DNA from: Methylococcales symbiont of Hymedesmia sp. n. MRB-2018
Lineage (GTDB): Bacteria > Pseudomonadota > Gammaproteobacteria > Methylococcales > Methylomonadaceae
Direction of reading: 5' to 3'
Assembly (NCBI GenBank): GCA_003666385.1
Contig: QPIN01000037.1
Coordinates: forward strand, 1-32,162
Length of the DNA: 32,162 nucleotides
The position numbers were made by a program, and so were the translations under genes. Under the pieces are notes generated by a model that was not told the DNA's origin, did not search any database, and saw only the letters and a program-made list of their open reading frames with translations. Below are positions 25,053-32,162 of this stretch, piece by piece (within the stretch, counting starts at the first letter, position 1; the number at the start of each line of letters is the position of its first letter).

Positions 25053-25375
25053 ACAATCTCCTTTATCTAATTAATTGTCCAGCGACTCATTTCTTTTATT
25101 TGGATTATTAACTCTATCCCCCCCTATCTTATGCCATTTTCAAAAATAAATGATGCACAGGCACCATTTATTCTTGAAAATGATATAACACTTTTATGCA
25201 CAATATGGTTTCGGGGCTGTAACGTGTAGGCTTCCTGCTTGGTTTTATCTGAAACAGTTATTAGCAGTAGATAAAACTTGATTGATCCTGTCCGCAGAGG
25301 AGGGGATTGAAGAGATGATTAGCTTATATATTTGATGCTAAGTTAAACACAGCCCCTAAAAATTTGGTTTTTAAA
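25053..25375. other. intergenic with two hairpins, between the array and RNase P RNA
   Basis: No protein gene is seen. An 18-bp stem with one mismatch (CATTTTCAA-A-AATAAATG at 25135-25152 with CATTTATT-C-TTGAAAATG at 25165-25182) surrounds a 12-base loop. A second stem, GTTTTATCT/AGATAAAAC, spans 25242-25277. Neither is followed by a T run, so they are not obvious terminators. They may be relic inverted repeats or part of a small RNA. Confidence 0.45.
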
Positions 25376-25741
25376 AAGAGTTGGCCTATAAGCCGGGTTC
25401 TGTCGAGAACAGCCATTCATCTAGGCCATAAGTCACCTTACGGCTCAAGCAATCTACCCAGGTACCGTGCGGGTCACACGTCAGCACCTCTATTTGATCT
25501 TGCTTCAGGTGGGGTTTACCCTGCCACTGCTGTTACCAGCAAGTGCGGTGCGCTCTTACCACACCTTTTCACCCTTACCCAAACTCTAAAACTTAGTTTA
25601 AGATCTTGGGCGGTCTATTTTCTGTGGCACTTTCCGTAGGCTCTCACCTCCCAGGTGTTACCTGGCACCTTACCCATTGAAGCCCGGACTTTCCTCCATT
25701 TTATTTTGCAATAAAACAGCGACTGCTCAGCCAACTCTTGC
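25376..25741 (-). ncRNA. rnpB: RNase P RNA (bacterial class A)
   Basis: The catalytic RNA that removes 5' leaders from tRNA precursors. On the minus strand the 5' part reads GAGTTGGCTGAGCAGTCGC, then the near-universal GGAGGAAAGTCCGGGC (complement at 25682-25697), followed by GGTGCCAGGTAACACCTGG. The middle contains the conserved ACAGAAAATAGACC block. The 3' end reads ACAGAACCCGGCTTATAGGCC, pairing with the start (GAGTTGGC/GCCAACTC). Ends are approximate: a TATAAT at 25746-25751 sets the 5' end near 25740, and a T run follows the 3' end. Confidence 0.95.
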
Positions 25742-25745
25742 ACGG

Positions 25746-25751
25746 ATTATA
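25746..25751 (-). promoter_or_regulatory. -10 box of rnpB
   Basis: TATAAT on the minus strand, six to seven bases before the expected first base of the RNA. The -35 hexamer is not clear. Confidence 0.65.
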
Positions 25752-25959
25752 GCAGAAAAGAATCAATCATTCCTTCTAATCCATCAAATAAAATCACAGT
25801 CTATGCTTAGCTGGATAACAACAAAAAGGATAGGCTAATGTCTACTAACGATGAGCAATATCAAGGCTGGAGTATCAACAAAGCTTTACATTATGAGCAT
25901 CTATTTTAAGTGAAAAAGCAAAGAACAAGCGAATAGAGCGTGAAACAAAAAATAATGCT

Positions 25960-27714
25960 TCATGAAAAATGTAAACAAAGTAACACTACATTAACTAAGG
26001 TCAAAATAGTTGACAGAGTTTTCCAAAAAACCAGCGGGTTTCGCTCAATTAACGGTACAAATTCACCCGAACGTAAAAACAAAGCATTAGGTGTTGTAAT
26101 ATCGTAAATAAATTCTGAAATAGCCTCGTATCTAACCAAGGGATTAACACTGCACCCTTTTTTTAATGCACCATCTATCCATAAAGGTACCATCGGATTA
26201 ACCTGCATACTGGGAACATACTCCATCTTCGCTAAATTTATTTTATTGGGTTTTTCTGGCATATCGTCACAAAATGGTAAAGAACCATTGATCATTTCGT
26301 AAGTAATCACAGCTAATGAGTATAAGTCGGATTTAACTGAACCTCGCTGGCCTAAATGATACTCTGGCGCAGAATAATTTAGAGTGCCCAGTATATTTTC
26401 ATCTTTGACATCATTTTGTTCTAAAGAAGTAATATCAGAAATCCCAGCAATCTTGACAGAGCCAAAGTCGATAATTTTTACTATTCCATCGCGGGTAAAC
26501 ATAATATTCTCAGGTTTTAAATCTTGATGTATCATTTCCATACGATGGAAAGCCCCTAAACCACTGGCTATTTTCTTAACTATTTCCCTGATTTCACGAA
26601 TATAAGGTTTTTTATTTGCTTCCATCCAACCACGTAAAGTCTGACCATCAATATATTCTGTCACATAATAAATGCAGGTTTTAACGCGATCTGTATCTAG
26701 CACCTTTATTACATTGAGATGATTTATTCTTTTTCCAGCCCACTCTTCATGTAAAAAGTTTTCTATATATTGCGTATCATCATCATAATTAACTGAAGGT
26801 GTCTTTAATACTACCTGCTTATTGGTTTTAGTATCAAAAGCACGATAAATTTGGGTCTGCTTACTGGCATGTAACTCGACCTCAATTCTGTATCCATCTA
26901 AAATCATACCGGGCGACAAGTCTGGCGGAAAAGGCAAGTTAGCATGCCGCCTCAAAATCTCATTTTCCTTAGCAACAGGTAATTGTTCAATTTTTACCAA
27001 TTGACAACTTAAATTGTCATTACTACCTCCTTCTGCTGCACTTTTAACCAATGATGCAGCCATTTCATCTAAGTCTTTATCCGTACTAAGCATTTTCTTA
27101 ATGGTTTTATCATTGATAAAATCATGAGTACCATCAGTCGTTAGTAAAAACAAATCATCCAACTGAACAGGAAATGCTTTGTAATCTACTTCAAGACGCG
27201 GTTCTATTCCCATCGCCCTATTTAAATAATTAGTCGTTTCTGAGGCCCAGACGCGATGATCTCGCGTCATTTGCTCTAAATTACCTTTGCGTAAGCGATA
27301 AATCCGAGAGTCACCAACATGAAATATATGAGCCGTTGTCGATTTAAGCACGATAACACTAAAAGTACTTACTAAACCCTTATTTGTTGCCCCTCTTGCA
27401 ATACCTTGGCTATATAACCAAGTATTCGTTGCGGACAGAACTTTTTGTCCTGATGTTTTCACCGACCAAGAATCAGGCGTACTATAATAATCATTTAGAA
27501 ATCCACCCACACAACATTGACTGGCTTGCTTGCCATCATCACAACCACTCATACCATCTGCAATAGCAATGGTAATTCCTTTATTAGTTAAACCAGGTTC
27601 TTTAGGTATCAGCGCACCTAAAGAATCTTCATTATCTTCTTTGATACCCTTGGTGGAATATGCGCCAGTACTGATTCTAAGTATTTGCGATGACATGGTT
27701 TTATTATTTAACAT
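25960..27714 (-). CDS. PP2C-type phosphatase / Ser-Thr protein kinase fusion
   Basis: A 584-residue signalling protein. Residues about 12-245 are a PP2C phosphatase with its metal-site motifs NEDS (28-31), ADGMSG (52-57), GDSRIYR (134-140), TDGTHD (193-198) and NDN (232-234). Residues about 272-535 are a protein kinase with Lys304, HQDLKPEN (catalytic Asp398), DFG (416-418) and APE (449-451). HQD in place of HRD makes it a non-RD-type kinase. The C-terminus ends in one hydrophobic helix (about 563-582), a membrane anchor. Its start overlaps the last 11 bases of the nitrate transporter gene, so the two are co-translated; the same pairing occurs in other proteobacteria (for example beside nasA in Pseudomonas). 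A role in controlling nitrate uptake or assimilation is inference. ATG at 27696 is an alternative start. Confidence 0.9.
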   Translation of the reverse strand: MLNNKTMSSQILRISTGAYSTKGIKEDNEDSLGALIPKEPGLTNKGITIAIADGMSGCDDGKQASQCCVGGFLNDYYSTPDSWSVKTSGQKVLSATNTWLYSQGIARGATNKGLVSTFSVIVLKSTTAHIFHVGDSRIYRLRKGNLEQMTRDHRVWASETTNYLNRAMGIEPRLEVDYKAFPVQLDDLFLLTTDGTHDFINDKTIKKMLSTDKDLDEMAASLVKSAAEGGSNDNLSCQLVKIEQLPVAKENEILRRHANLPFPPDLSPGMILDGYRIEVELHASKQTQIYRAFDTKTNKQVVLKTPSVNYDDDTQYIENFLHEEWAGKRINHLNVIKVLDTDRVKTCIYYVTEYIDGQTLRGWMEANKKPYIREIREIVKKIASGLGAFHRMEMIHQDLKPENIMFTRDGIVKIIDFGSVKIAGISDITSLEQNDVKDENILGTLNYSAPEYHLGQRGSVKSDLYSLAVITYEMINGSLPFCDDMPEKPNKINLAKMEYVPSMQVNPMVPLWIDGALKKGCSVNPLVRYEAISEFIYDITTPNALFLRSGEFVPLIERNPLVFWKTLSTILTLVNVVLLCLHFS

Positions 27715-29173
27715 CGATCATTTCAACGGTACCATCTTCCAATACTTCAAACATATACCCAGAAGGTTCATTGAGAAAAATAAGTATCATTAAAAAAACA
27801 AAGGCGGCAGTCGCGGCAATCGTCATAAAGAATATATTAGTATCTGCAAAAGACAGTACAGTAAGAAAAGCCAATCCACCCACATTACCAAAAGCGCCTA
27901 CCATGCCAGCAAACTGCCCAGTCATTCGGCGTTGAATTAAAGGCACCATAGCATAAACAGCACCCGATCCTGCTTTAGAAAAGATGCCACATAAAATAGT
28001 CACTGCAACCACAGTCCATAAAGCCCACTCAGTACTGACACTGCTTAAAATAAAAAAACTAACAGCCGCACCGCTGGTTACAATACTTAGCGTTACTTTA
28101 CGCCCAAGCTTATCACTTAACCATCCTCCCGCAGGTCGAGCAAAAAGATTAATAAAGGGATAAATACCGGCTAGTATACCTGCCAAAATTGGCTCTACAT
28201 TAAATGTATCCACGTAGTAAAGCGGCAACATAGAACAAACAGCTAGCTCTGCACCAAAAGTTAACATATAAGTTAAATCCAGAATCGCTATTTGTTTAAA
28301 AGCATAACGCTGAACCTCAGGCATTTCGGTATGAAATATGGATTGATTGAGCTGAATAATTTTCTTGACTTGATAAAGGTACAAAACAATCAATATTGCA
28401 TAGATAGCATAAGAGACAATAGGGTCAATCCACTGCATCTTAGCTGATAATTTCCATGTTAAAACACTTAAAGCCAAGTACATAGGTATATTCATTAGAA
28501 TATATAAAACTAGGTCTGTTTTGCTAGTGACTTCCATTGCACCCATTTTTTTAGGTTTAAAGTAAGTCGCCCCCTTAGGCGTATTAGAAACACTAAAAAA
28601 GTAAATGCAACCATATACAATAGCTAAAACCCCCGTAGAACCTATGGCATATCGCCAACCATTTTCAGCACCAAAATAAAGCGCAATTGAAGGTAATAAA
28701 ATAGCTGCGGCAGCCGATCCAAAATTACCCCATCCTCCGTATATACCTTGTGCAACACCCGTTTGTCTTGCGGGAAACCATTCTGAAATCATCCGAATCC
28801 CCACCACAAAACCAGCACCGACAAATCCTGAGAAAAATCGCACAATAGCTAATTGCTGATAGGTTTGAGTAAAAGCAAAGCCGATACTAATCAATCCACC
28901 TAGAATCAAAATAGAAGAAAACATCTGTCTAGGGCCGTATTTATCAACCAACATACCGACCACTATTCGAGCAGGAATGGTTAAAGCAACATTCAAAATT
29001 AATAGTATTTTGACTTCTTGTTCGGTTAAGTGCATGGCTTCACGAATAACAACCATTAAAGGTGCATGTGCAAACCAGACCATAAAACTAATAAAAAAAG
29101 CAAACCAGGTCAGATGTAATGTTCTGATCTCTGGTTTATTAAATGCTAATAAATTTAATTGCTTAGCAGACAT
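27704..29173 (-). CDS. nasA: NarK/NasA-type nitrate transporter (MFS, NNP family)
   Basis: A 489-residue transporter with about 12 membrane segments, importing nitrate (or exchanging nitrite). NNP-family marks are present: AHAPLMVVIREAMHL in the first helices, PARIVVGMLVDKYGPR, the long nitrate signature GFVGAGFVVGIRMISEWFPARQTGVAQGIYGGWGNFG (about 115-150 in the protein), and in the second half FARPAGGWLSDKLGR and a second glycine-rich block. The C-terminal tail (GYMFEVLEDG) is typical of homologues paired with a kinase-phosphatase. AAGGA precedes the ATG. A sigma-54-type promoter lies just upstream, which points to nitrogen control and so to assimilation; narK would be the symbol for a respiratory role. 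Confidence 0.88.
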   Translation of the reverse strand: MSAKQLNLLAFNKPEIRTLHLTWFAFFISFMVWFAHAPLMVVIREAMHLTEQEVKILLILNVALTIPARIVVGMLVDKYGPRQMFSSILILGGLISIGFAFTQTYQQLAIVRFFSGFVGAGFVVGIRMISEWFPARQTGVAQGIYGGWGNFGSAAAAILLPSIALYFGAENGWRYAIGSTGVLAIVYGCIYFFSVSNTPKGATYFKPKKMGAMEVTSKTDLVLYILMNIPMYLALSVLTWKLSAKMQWIDPIVSYAIYAILIVLYLYQVKKIIQLNQSIFHTEMPEVQRYAFKQIAILDLTYMLTFGAELAVCSMLPLYYVDTFNVEPILAGILAGIYPFINLFARPAGGWLSDKLGRKVTLSIVTSGAAVSFFILSSVSTEWALWTVVAVTILCGIFSKAGSGAVYAMVPLIQRRMTGQFAGMVGAFGNVGGLAFLTVLSFADTNIFFMTIAATAAFVFLMILIFLNEPSGYMFEVLEDGTVEMIDVK

Positions 29174-29208
29174 TAAGGTTCCTTAAGTGACAAAGTTAAT
29201 ACTATTAA

Positions 29209-29224
29209 AGCATTAGTCATGCCA
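29209..29224 (-). promoter_or_regulatory. sigma-54-type (-24/-12) promoter of the nitrate transporter operon
   Basis: On the minus strand TGGCATGACTAATGCT matches the sigma-54 consensus, with GG and GC exactly 10 bases apart. The predicted start falls about 25 bases before the transporter ATG, leaving room for the AAGGA site. I could not find clear NtrC sites upstream. Confidence 0.65.
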
Positions 29225-29665
29225 ATAAACAAATTCGCAATTTATACCTTGGTTAGTTCTCGTCCATAAACTATAAACCATTGAAAAATATATAAAAAGC
29301 TATAGATGCGGGGAGGTTTTCTTGATTGTGCTGGTATAATTTAATTCTAAGCAATTGATTTAATGACCTCTCTTAATATAGAGTTATAGAATACTTGGAG
29401 TAAAAAGATGAGAATAAAACAATAGTTGCAGGCAATTCTATTCGAATATTATGCTGATTTATTTAGCTATAAATCTCTTTGCTTTGTGTTAAAAAAATAT
29501 TGCATAATATACGCGATTAACCCCATCTATTTCATCAAATATTTTTTTAAATTAATTGATAAATACACTTGTCAGGTTCTAAAAAGCCTACTCTCAATTC
29601 CACTCTTTAAATGCAATTGAACTTTTTTTAAAAGTACTGCATTTTATAGAGAAAAAACACTAACT
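29225..29665. other. intergenic between the nitrate operon and glgX
   Basis: Divergent upstream region of about 440 bases. The part at 29225-29345 should hold any activator sites for the nitrate operon. The glgX side is AT-rich, with a -10-like CATAAT near 29503-29508, but no firm promoter. A five-codon frame (ATG at 29408, stop TAG) follows a GGAG and is probably chance. Confidence 0.4.
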
Positions 29666-31753
29666 ATGTCAGATAAAGAATATTCATTTAAGCCAGGACA
29701 AACCTATCCATCAGGTGCAAAACAAAAAAAAGAGGGCGTCAACTTCTCAATTTTTAGTCGCCATGCTACACAAGTAGAGCTTTTACTATTTAAAACATCC
29801 CAAAGCAAAAATCCTTTTCAAATCATTCATCTGGATGAAAGGAGCCATAAAACTTTTTTTTCCTGGCATGTTTTTGTGATGGATTTACCGGCAGGTACTT
29901 GGTACACATGGCGTTTAGATGGGCCCAATGAACCCAAAGAAGCAGGGCTACATTTTGATAAGGAAAAGCAGCTGATTGATCCTTGGGCGCGCATTGTCTC
30001 TGATATAAATTGGGATCGACAGGCTGCCTGTAGCTCTGGTGATAACCAGGCTACAGCCATGCGTTGCATGGTCAGCAATGAGGACAATTATGACTGGGAG
30101 AATGATAAGCCTTTACGCATTACCAGTGAGAAATCGATTATCTATGAAATGCATGTCGGCGGATATACCAACCACCCCTCTTCAAAAGTTAAAAACCCAG
30201 GTACATTTTCAGGAGTCGTTGAAAAAATTCCTTATCTTAAAAAATTGGGTATTACCCATGTTGAATTACTCCCCGTCATGGCTTTTGATGAACAGGATAT
30301 TCCGCAAGGTACAGCAGACCTAGGTCTAAAAAACTACTGGGGATATAGCACCCATAGTTTTTTTAGCCCTCACCCTGGCTTTTGTGTGACACCAGAACAA
30401 GGCACACATATTGAAGAATTTCGAGACATGGTAAAAGCGCTACATAATGCAGGTATTGGCATTATTTTAGATGTTGTTTACAACCATACTTCTGAAGCTG
30501 GCAGCAACGGGCCTATCATTAATTTTCGGGGTATTGGTGAAAATATTTTTTATCACCATGAAAAAGATGACAAAAGTATTTTGCATGACTATACCGGTTG
30601 CGGTAATACCGTCAATGCAAACCACCCTTTAGTCTCTTCTTTTATTGTCAGTAGTCTTGAATATTGGGTTCGAGAAATGCATGTTGATGGTTTTCGTTTT
30701 GATTTAGCCAGCGCTTTGGCAAGAGGCGAAGGTGGTGTTGTGCTTGAAGATCCTCCAGTTTTATGGGCGATAGAACTGTCTGAACAACTGGCACAAACAA
30801 AGCTCATTGCAGAAGCATGGGATGCTGCTGGGCTTTATCAAGTCGGTAGCTTCCCAGGTCATCGTTGGGCCGAATGGAATGGTAAATACAGAGATGTTAT
30901 CCGCGAGGTACTACGTGGTGATAATGGCAAAATTCAAGAATTAGCCACTCGTATTTCTGGCAGTAGTGACCTTTATCAACATCAAGCAGGTTTACCCATT
31001 AACAGTATTAACTTTATCACCTGCCATGATGGTTTCACCCTTAACGACTTGTTTAGCTATAACGAAAAACACAATGGTGCTAACGGTGAAGACAGCAGAG
31101 ATGGCTGTAATAATAACCTTAGTTACAACTGCGGTGAAGAAGGTGAAACCAATGACCCAAAAATCACCAAACATCGTCGCAAGCAAGTAAAAAATGCCTT
31201 TGCTATTTTATTACTCAGCGAAGGCGTACCTATGCTCCTTGCTGGTGATGAAATACTTAATTCCCAACAAGGTAATAATAATGGTTACTGCCAGGATAAT
31301 GAACTCACCTGGATTAATTGGGAAATGGCTCAGAAAAATAGCGATATATTACGTTTTGTTCAACAAATGATCGCGCTACGAAAACGTCATGGATCCATCA
31401 TGCGCAGACGTTTTTTAACCGGTAAAATGGTTGAAGAAAGGGGTATTAAAGATATTAACTGGCATGGTGCAAAACTAGATAAGCCTTTATGGAATGACCC
31501 AGAAACTCGTCTGCTAGCACTTACCTTGGCAGGAACAACGGTTAATGAAGCAGATATCCACGTGGTTATTAATATGTCAGATCAAAAAACCACCGTTGAA
31601 TTACCCGTCATAAAAGATAAAACTTGGTGTCTGGCAGTTGATACTTCAGAACAATCACCTGCTGATATTATTAGTCCTCACAACCAAAAATCCATCAACA
31701 AAAAGACCTATCAAGTCAATAAAAAGACGGTTGTTGCTTTTGAAAACAGGTAG
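29666..31753 (+). CDS. glgX: glycogen debranching enzyme, isoamylase type (GlgX)
   Basis: A 695-residue GH13 enzyme that cleaves alpha-1,6 branches in glycogen. An N-terminal CBM48-type domain (about 10-110; FKPGQTYPSGAKQKKEGVNFSIF) precedes the catalytic barrel with its four conserved regions: DVVYNHT (about 272-278), GFRFDLASAL with the nucleophile Asp (about 345), AEAWDAAG with the acid Glu (about 380) and ITCHDGFTLNDL with the third acidic residue (about 450). The C-terminal beta domain is complete. Length matches GlgX. No other glycogen gene is adjacent in the window, so it may be transcribed alone. In methanotrophs glycogen stores surplus sugar phosphate; the link to this cluster is inference. 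Confidence 0.95.
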   Translation: MSDKEYSFKPGQTYPSGAKQKKEGVNFSIFSRHATQVELLLFKTSQSKNPFQIIHLDERSHKTFFSWHVFVMDLPAGTWYTWRLDGPNEPKEAGLHFDKEKQLIDPWARIVSDINWDRQAACSSGDNQATAMRCMVSNEDNYDWENDKPLRITSEKSIIYEMHVGGYTNHPSSKVKNPGTFSGVVEKIPYLKKLGITHVELLPVMAFDEQDIPQGTADLGLKNYWGYSTHSFFSPHPGFCVTPEQGTHIEEFRDMVKALHNAGIGIILDVVYNHTSEAGSNGPIINFRGIGENIFYHHEKDDKSILHDYTGCGNTVNANHPLVSSFIVSSLEYWVREMHVDGFRFDLASALARGEGGVVLEDPPVLWAIELSEQLAQTKLIAEAWDAAGLYQVGSFPGHRWAEWNGKYRDVIREVLRGDNGKIQELATRISGSSDLYQHQAGLPINSINFITCHDGFTLNDLFSYNEKHNGANGEDSRDGCNNNLSYNCGEEGETNDPKITKHRRKQVKNAFAILLLSEGVPMLLAGDEILNSQQGNNNGYCQDNELTWINWEMAQKNSDILRFVQQMIALRKRHGSIMRRRFLTGKMVEERGIKDINWHGAKLDKPLWNDPETRLLALTLAGTTVNEADIHVVINMSDQKTTVELPVIKDKTWCLAVDTSEQSPADIISPHNQKSINKKTYQVNKKTVVAFENR

Positions 31754-32139
31754 ATAAGCAACAAATCACCCAAGACTATAGAGGGCAATCCAAGCAGTTA
31801 CGGAGTAGGCTGAGTAGTTACAAATCATCATATAAAAGTAAAATTTTAGCAACAAAGAACAATGAATATATTGGTGTCTGTTTAGTATTCGGAGTTTTAA
31901 TAGTATATTTTTATTTGGGTATCTATTCACGGTTTATTAACCGTAGGGGCAATCCCTTGTGGTTGCCCTCACGCCCTCATATCATTGCCACAAATTAATG
32001 AATAATAGACCTAGGAAATGTTTAGGGTATAATGCCCCCTTGGAGTTTTTGCAAGGTTAGCTGGCAAAGACTATTTTTTAAATAAAAGTGTTGCACTTAT
32101 GGGTTGATCCCCCACTATCAAATTACGGAGATTAAGAAA
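31754..32139. other. intergenic between glgX and the right-edge gene
   Basis: Holds repeat copy C, a GGTTTATTAACC palindrome at 31931-31942, a hairpin AGGGGCAA/TTGCCCT at 31945-31969 of a kind common as dispersed repeats, and a TATAAT at 32028-32033 (no good -35) likely serving the gene that begins at 32140. Confidence 0.5.
31779..31821 (+). repeat. dispersed repeat family 2, copy C (half)
   Basis: The sequence GAGGGCAATCCAAG to GCTGAGTAGTTAC matches the right half of copies A and B; the left half (CACCTGTAAACTCC region) is absent. It starts about 26 bases past the glgX stop. Confidence 0.7.
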
Positions 32140-32162
32140 ATGTCTATACAACCATTATCCCA
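32140..32162 (+). CDS. start of a gene cut by the window edge
   Basis: ATG at 32140 follows CGGAG at a good distance (32126-32130), and TATAAT lies about 107 bases upstream. Only the codons for MSIQPLS and two bases are visible, too few to identify the product. Confidence 0.5.

Noticed and set aside
25838-25909. 23-codon frame upstream of the RNase P RNA gene
   Set aside because: Too short, with no good ribosome-binding site, no sister copies and no recognisable features.
29426-29620. 64-residue open frame before glgX
   Set aside because: It is AT-rich and rich in Ile/Tyr/Phe/Lys as expected of random AT-rich text, with no ribosome-binding site.
1-32162. CRISPR array or tRNA genes
   Set aside because: No regularly spaced direct repeats and no tRNA-like cloverleaf or T-loop sequence were seen by eye; a covariance-model scan could not be run.

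Overview
The window is an AT-rich chromosomal segment from a gammaproteobacterium. The likeliest host is a type I methanotroph or related methylotroph (order Methylococcales). That placement is inferred from the gnd-zwf-pgl cluster, which would feed the oxidative pentose phosphate / dissimilatory RuMP route, from the MddA-like methanethiol methyltransferase, and from overall gene style. No methane-oxidation gene lies in the window, so it is not proven.

Layout, left to right. (1) 1-1610: an mddA-like gene on the minus strand with its own terminator, framed by copies of the end of a small transposon-like repeat; next come a full copy of that repeat, a terminator hairpin and a REP-like inverted pair. 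(2) 1613-5239: gnd-zwf-pgl, a tight operon converting glucose-6-phosphate to ribulose-5-phosphate plus CO2 and NADPH. (3) 5367-7346: a polytopic membrane protein, then a DUF433 antitoxin beside a DUF5615 PIN-like toxin broken by a stop and a frameshift, then a second repeat family. (4) 7347-11497, minus strand: gpmI-envC-ctpA (glycolysis plus cell-wall processing). (5) 11993-13964: yibN-like rhodanese, secB and gpsA, facing the long metH gene (14031-17696). (6) 17833-21851: small membrane proteins including a self-contained 42-residue one, an ISL3 transposase fossil, the second full transposon-like repeat, a PutP-type sodium/solute symporter and an IS1595 transposase fossil. (7) 21852-25052: an HTTM-DCC fusion protein, the third transposon-like repeat with a 5-bp target duplication, and three tandem genes for a 40-residue lipoprotein, the first frameshifted. 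(8) 25376-25741: RNase P RNA, minus strand. (9) 25960-29173, minus strand: a NarK/NasA-type nitrate transporter overlapping a PP2C-phosphatase/protein-kinase fusion, behind a sigma-54-type promoter. (10) 29666-31753: glgX-type glycogen debranching enzyme. (11) The first codons of another gene at the right edge.

Most of the window is core metabolism and envelope biogenesis. The accessory material is concentrated at 1-1400, 6400-7300 and 18800-25050. The most unusual item is the tandem lipoprotein family at 24024-25014, which I do not recognise, downstream of the HTTM-DCC protein. Next are the decayed toxin with its intact antitoxin, the 42-residue membrane protein and the MITE-like family.
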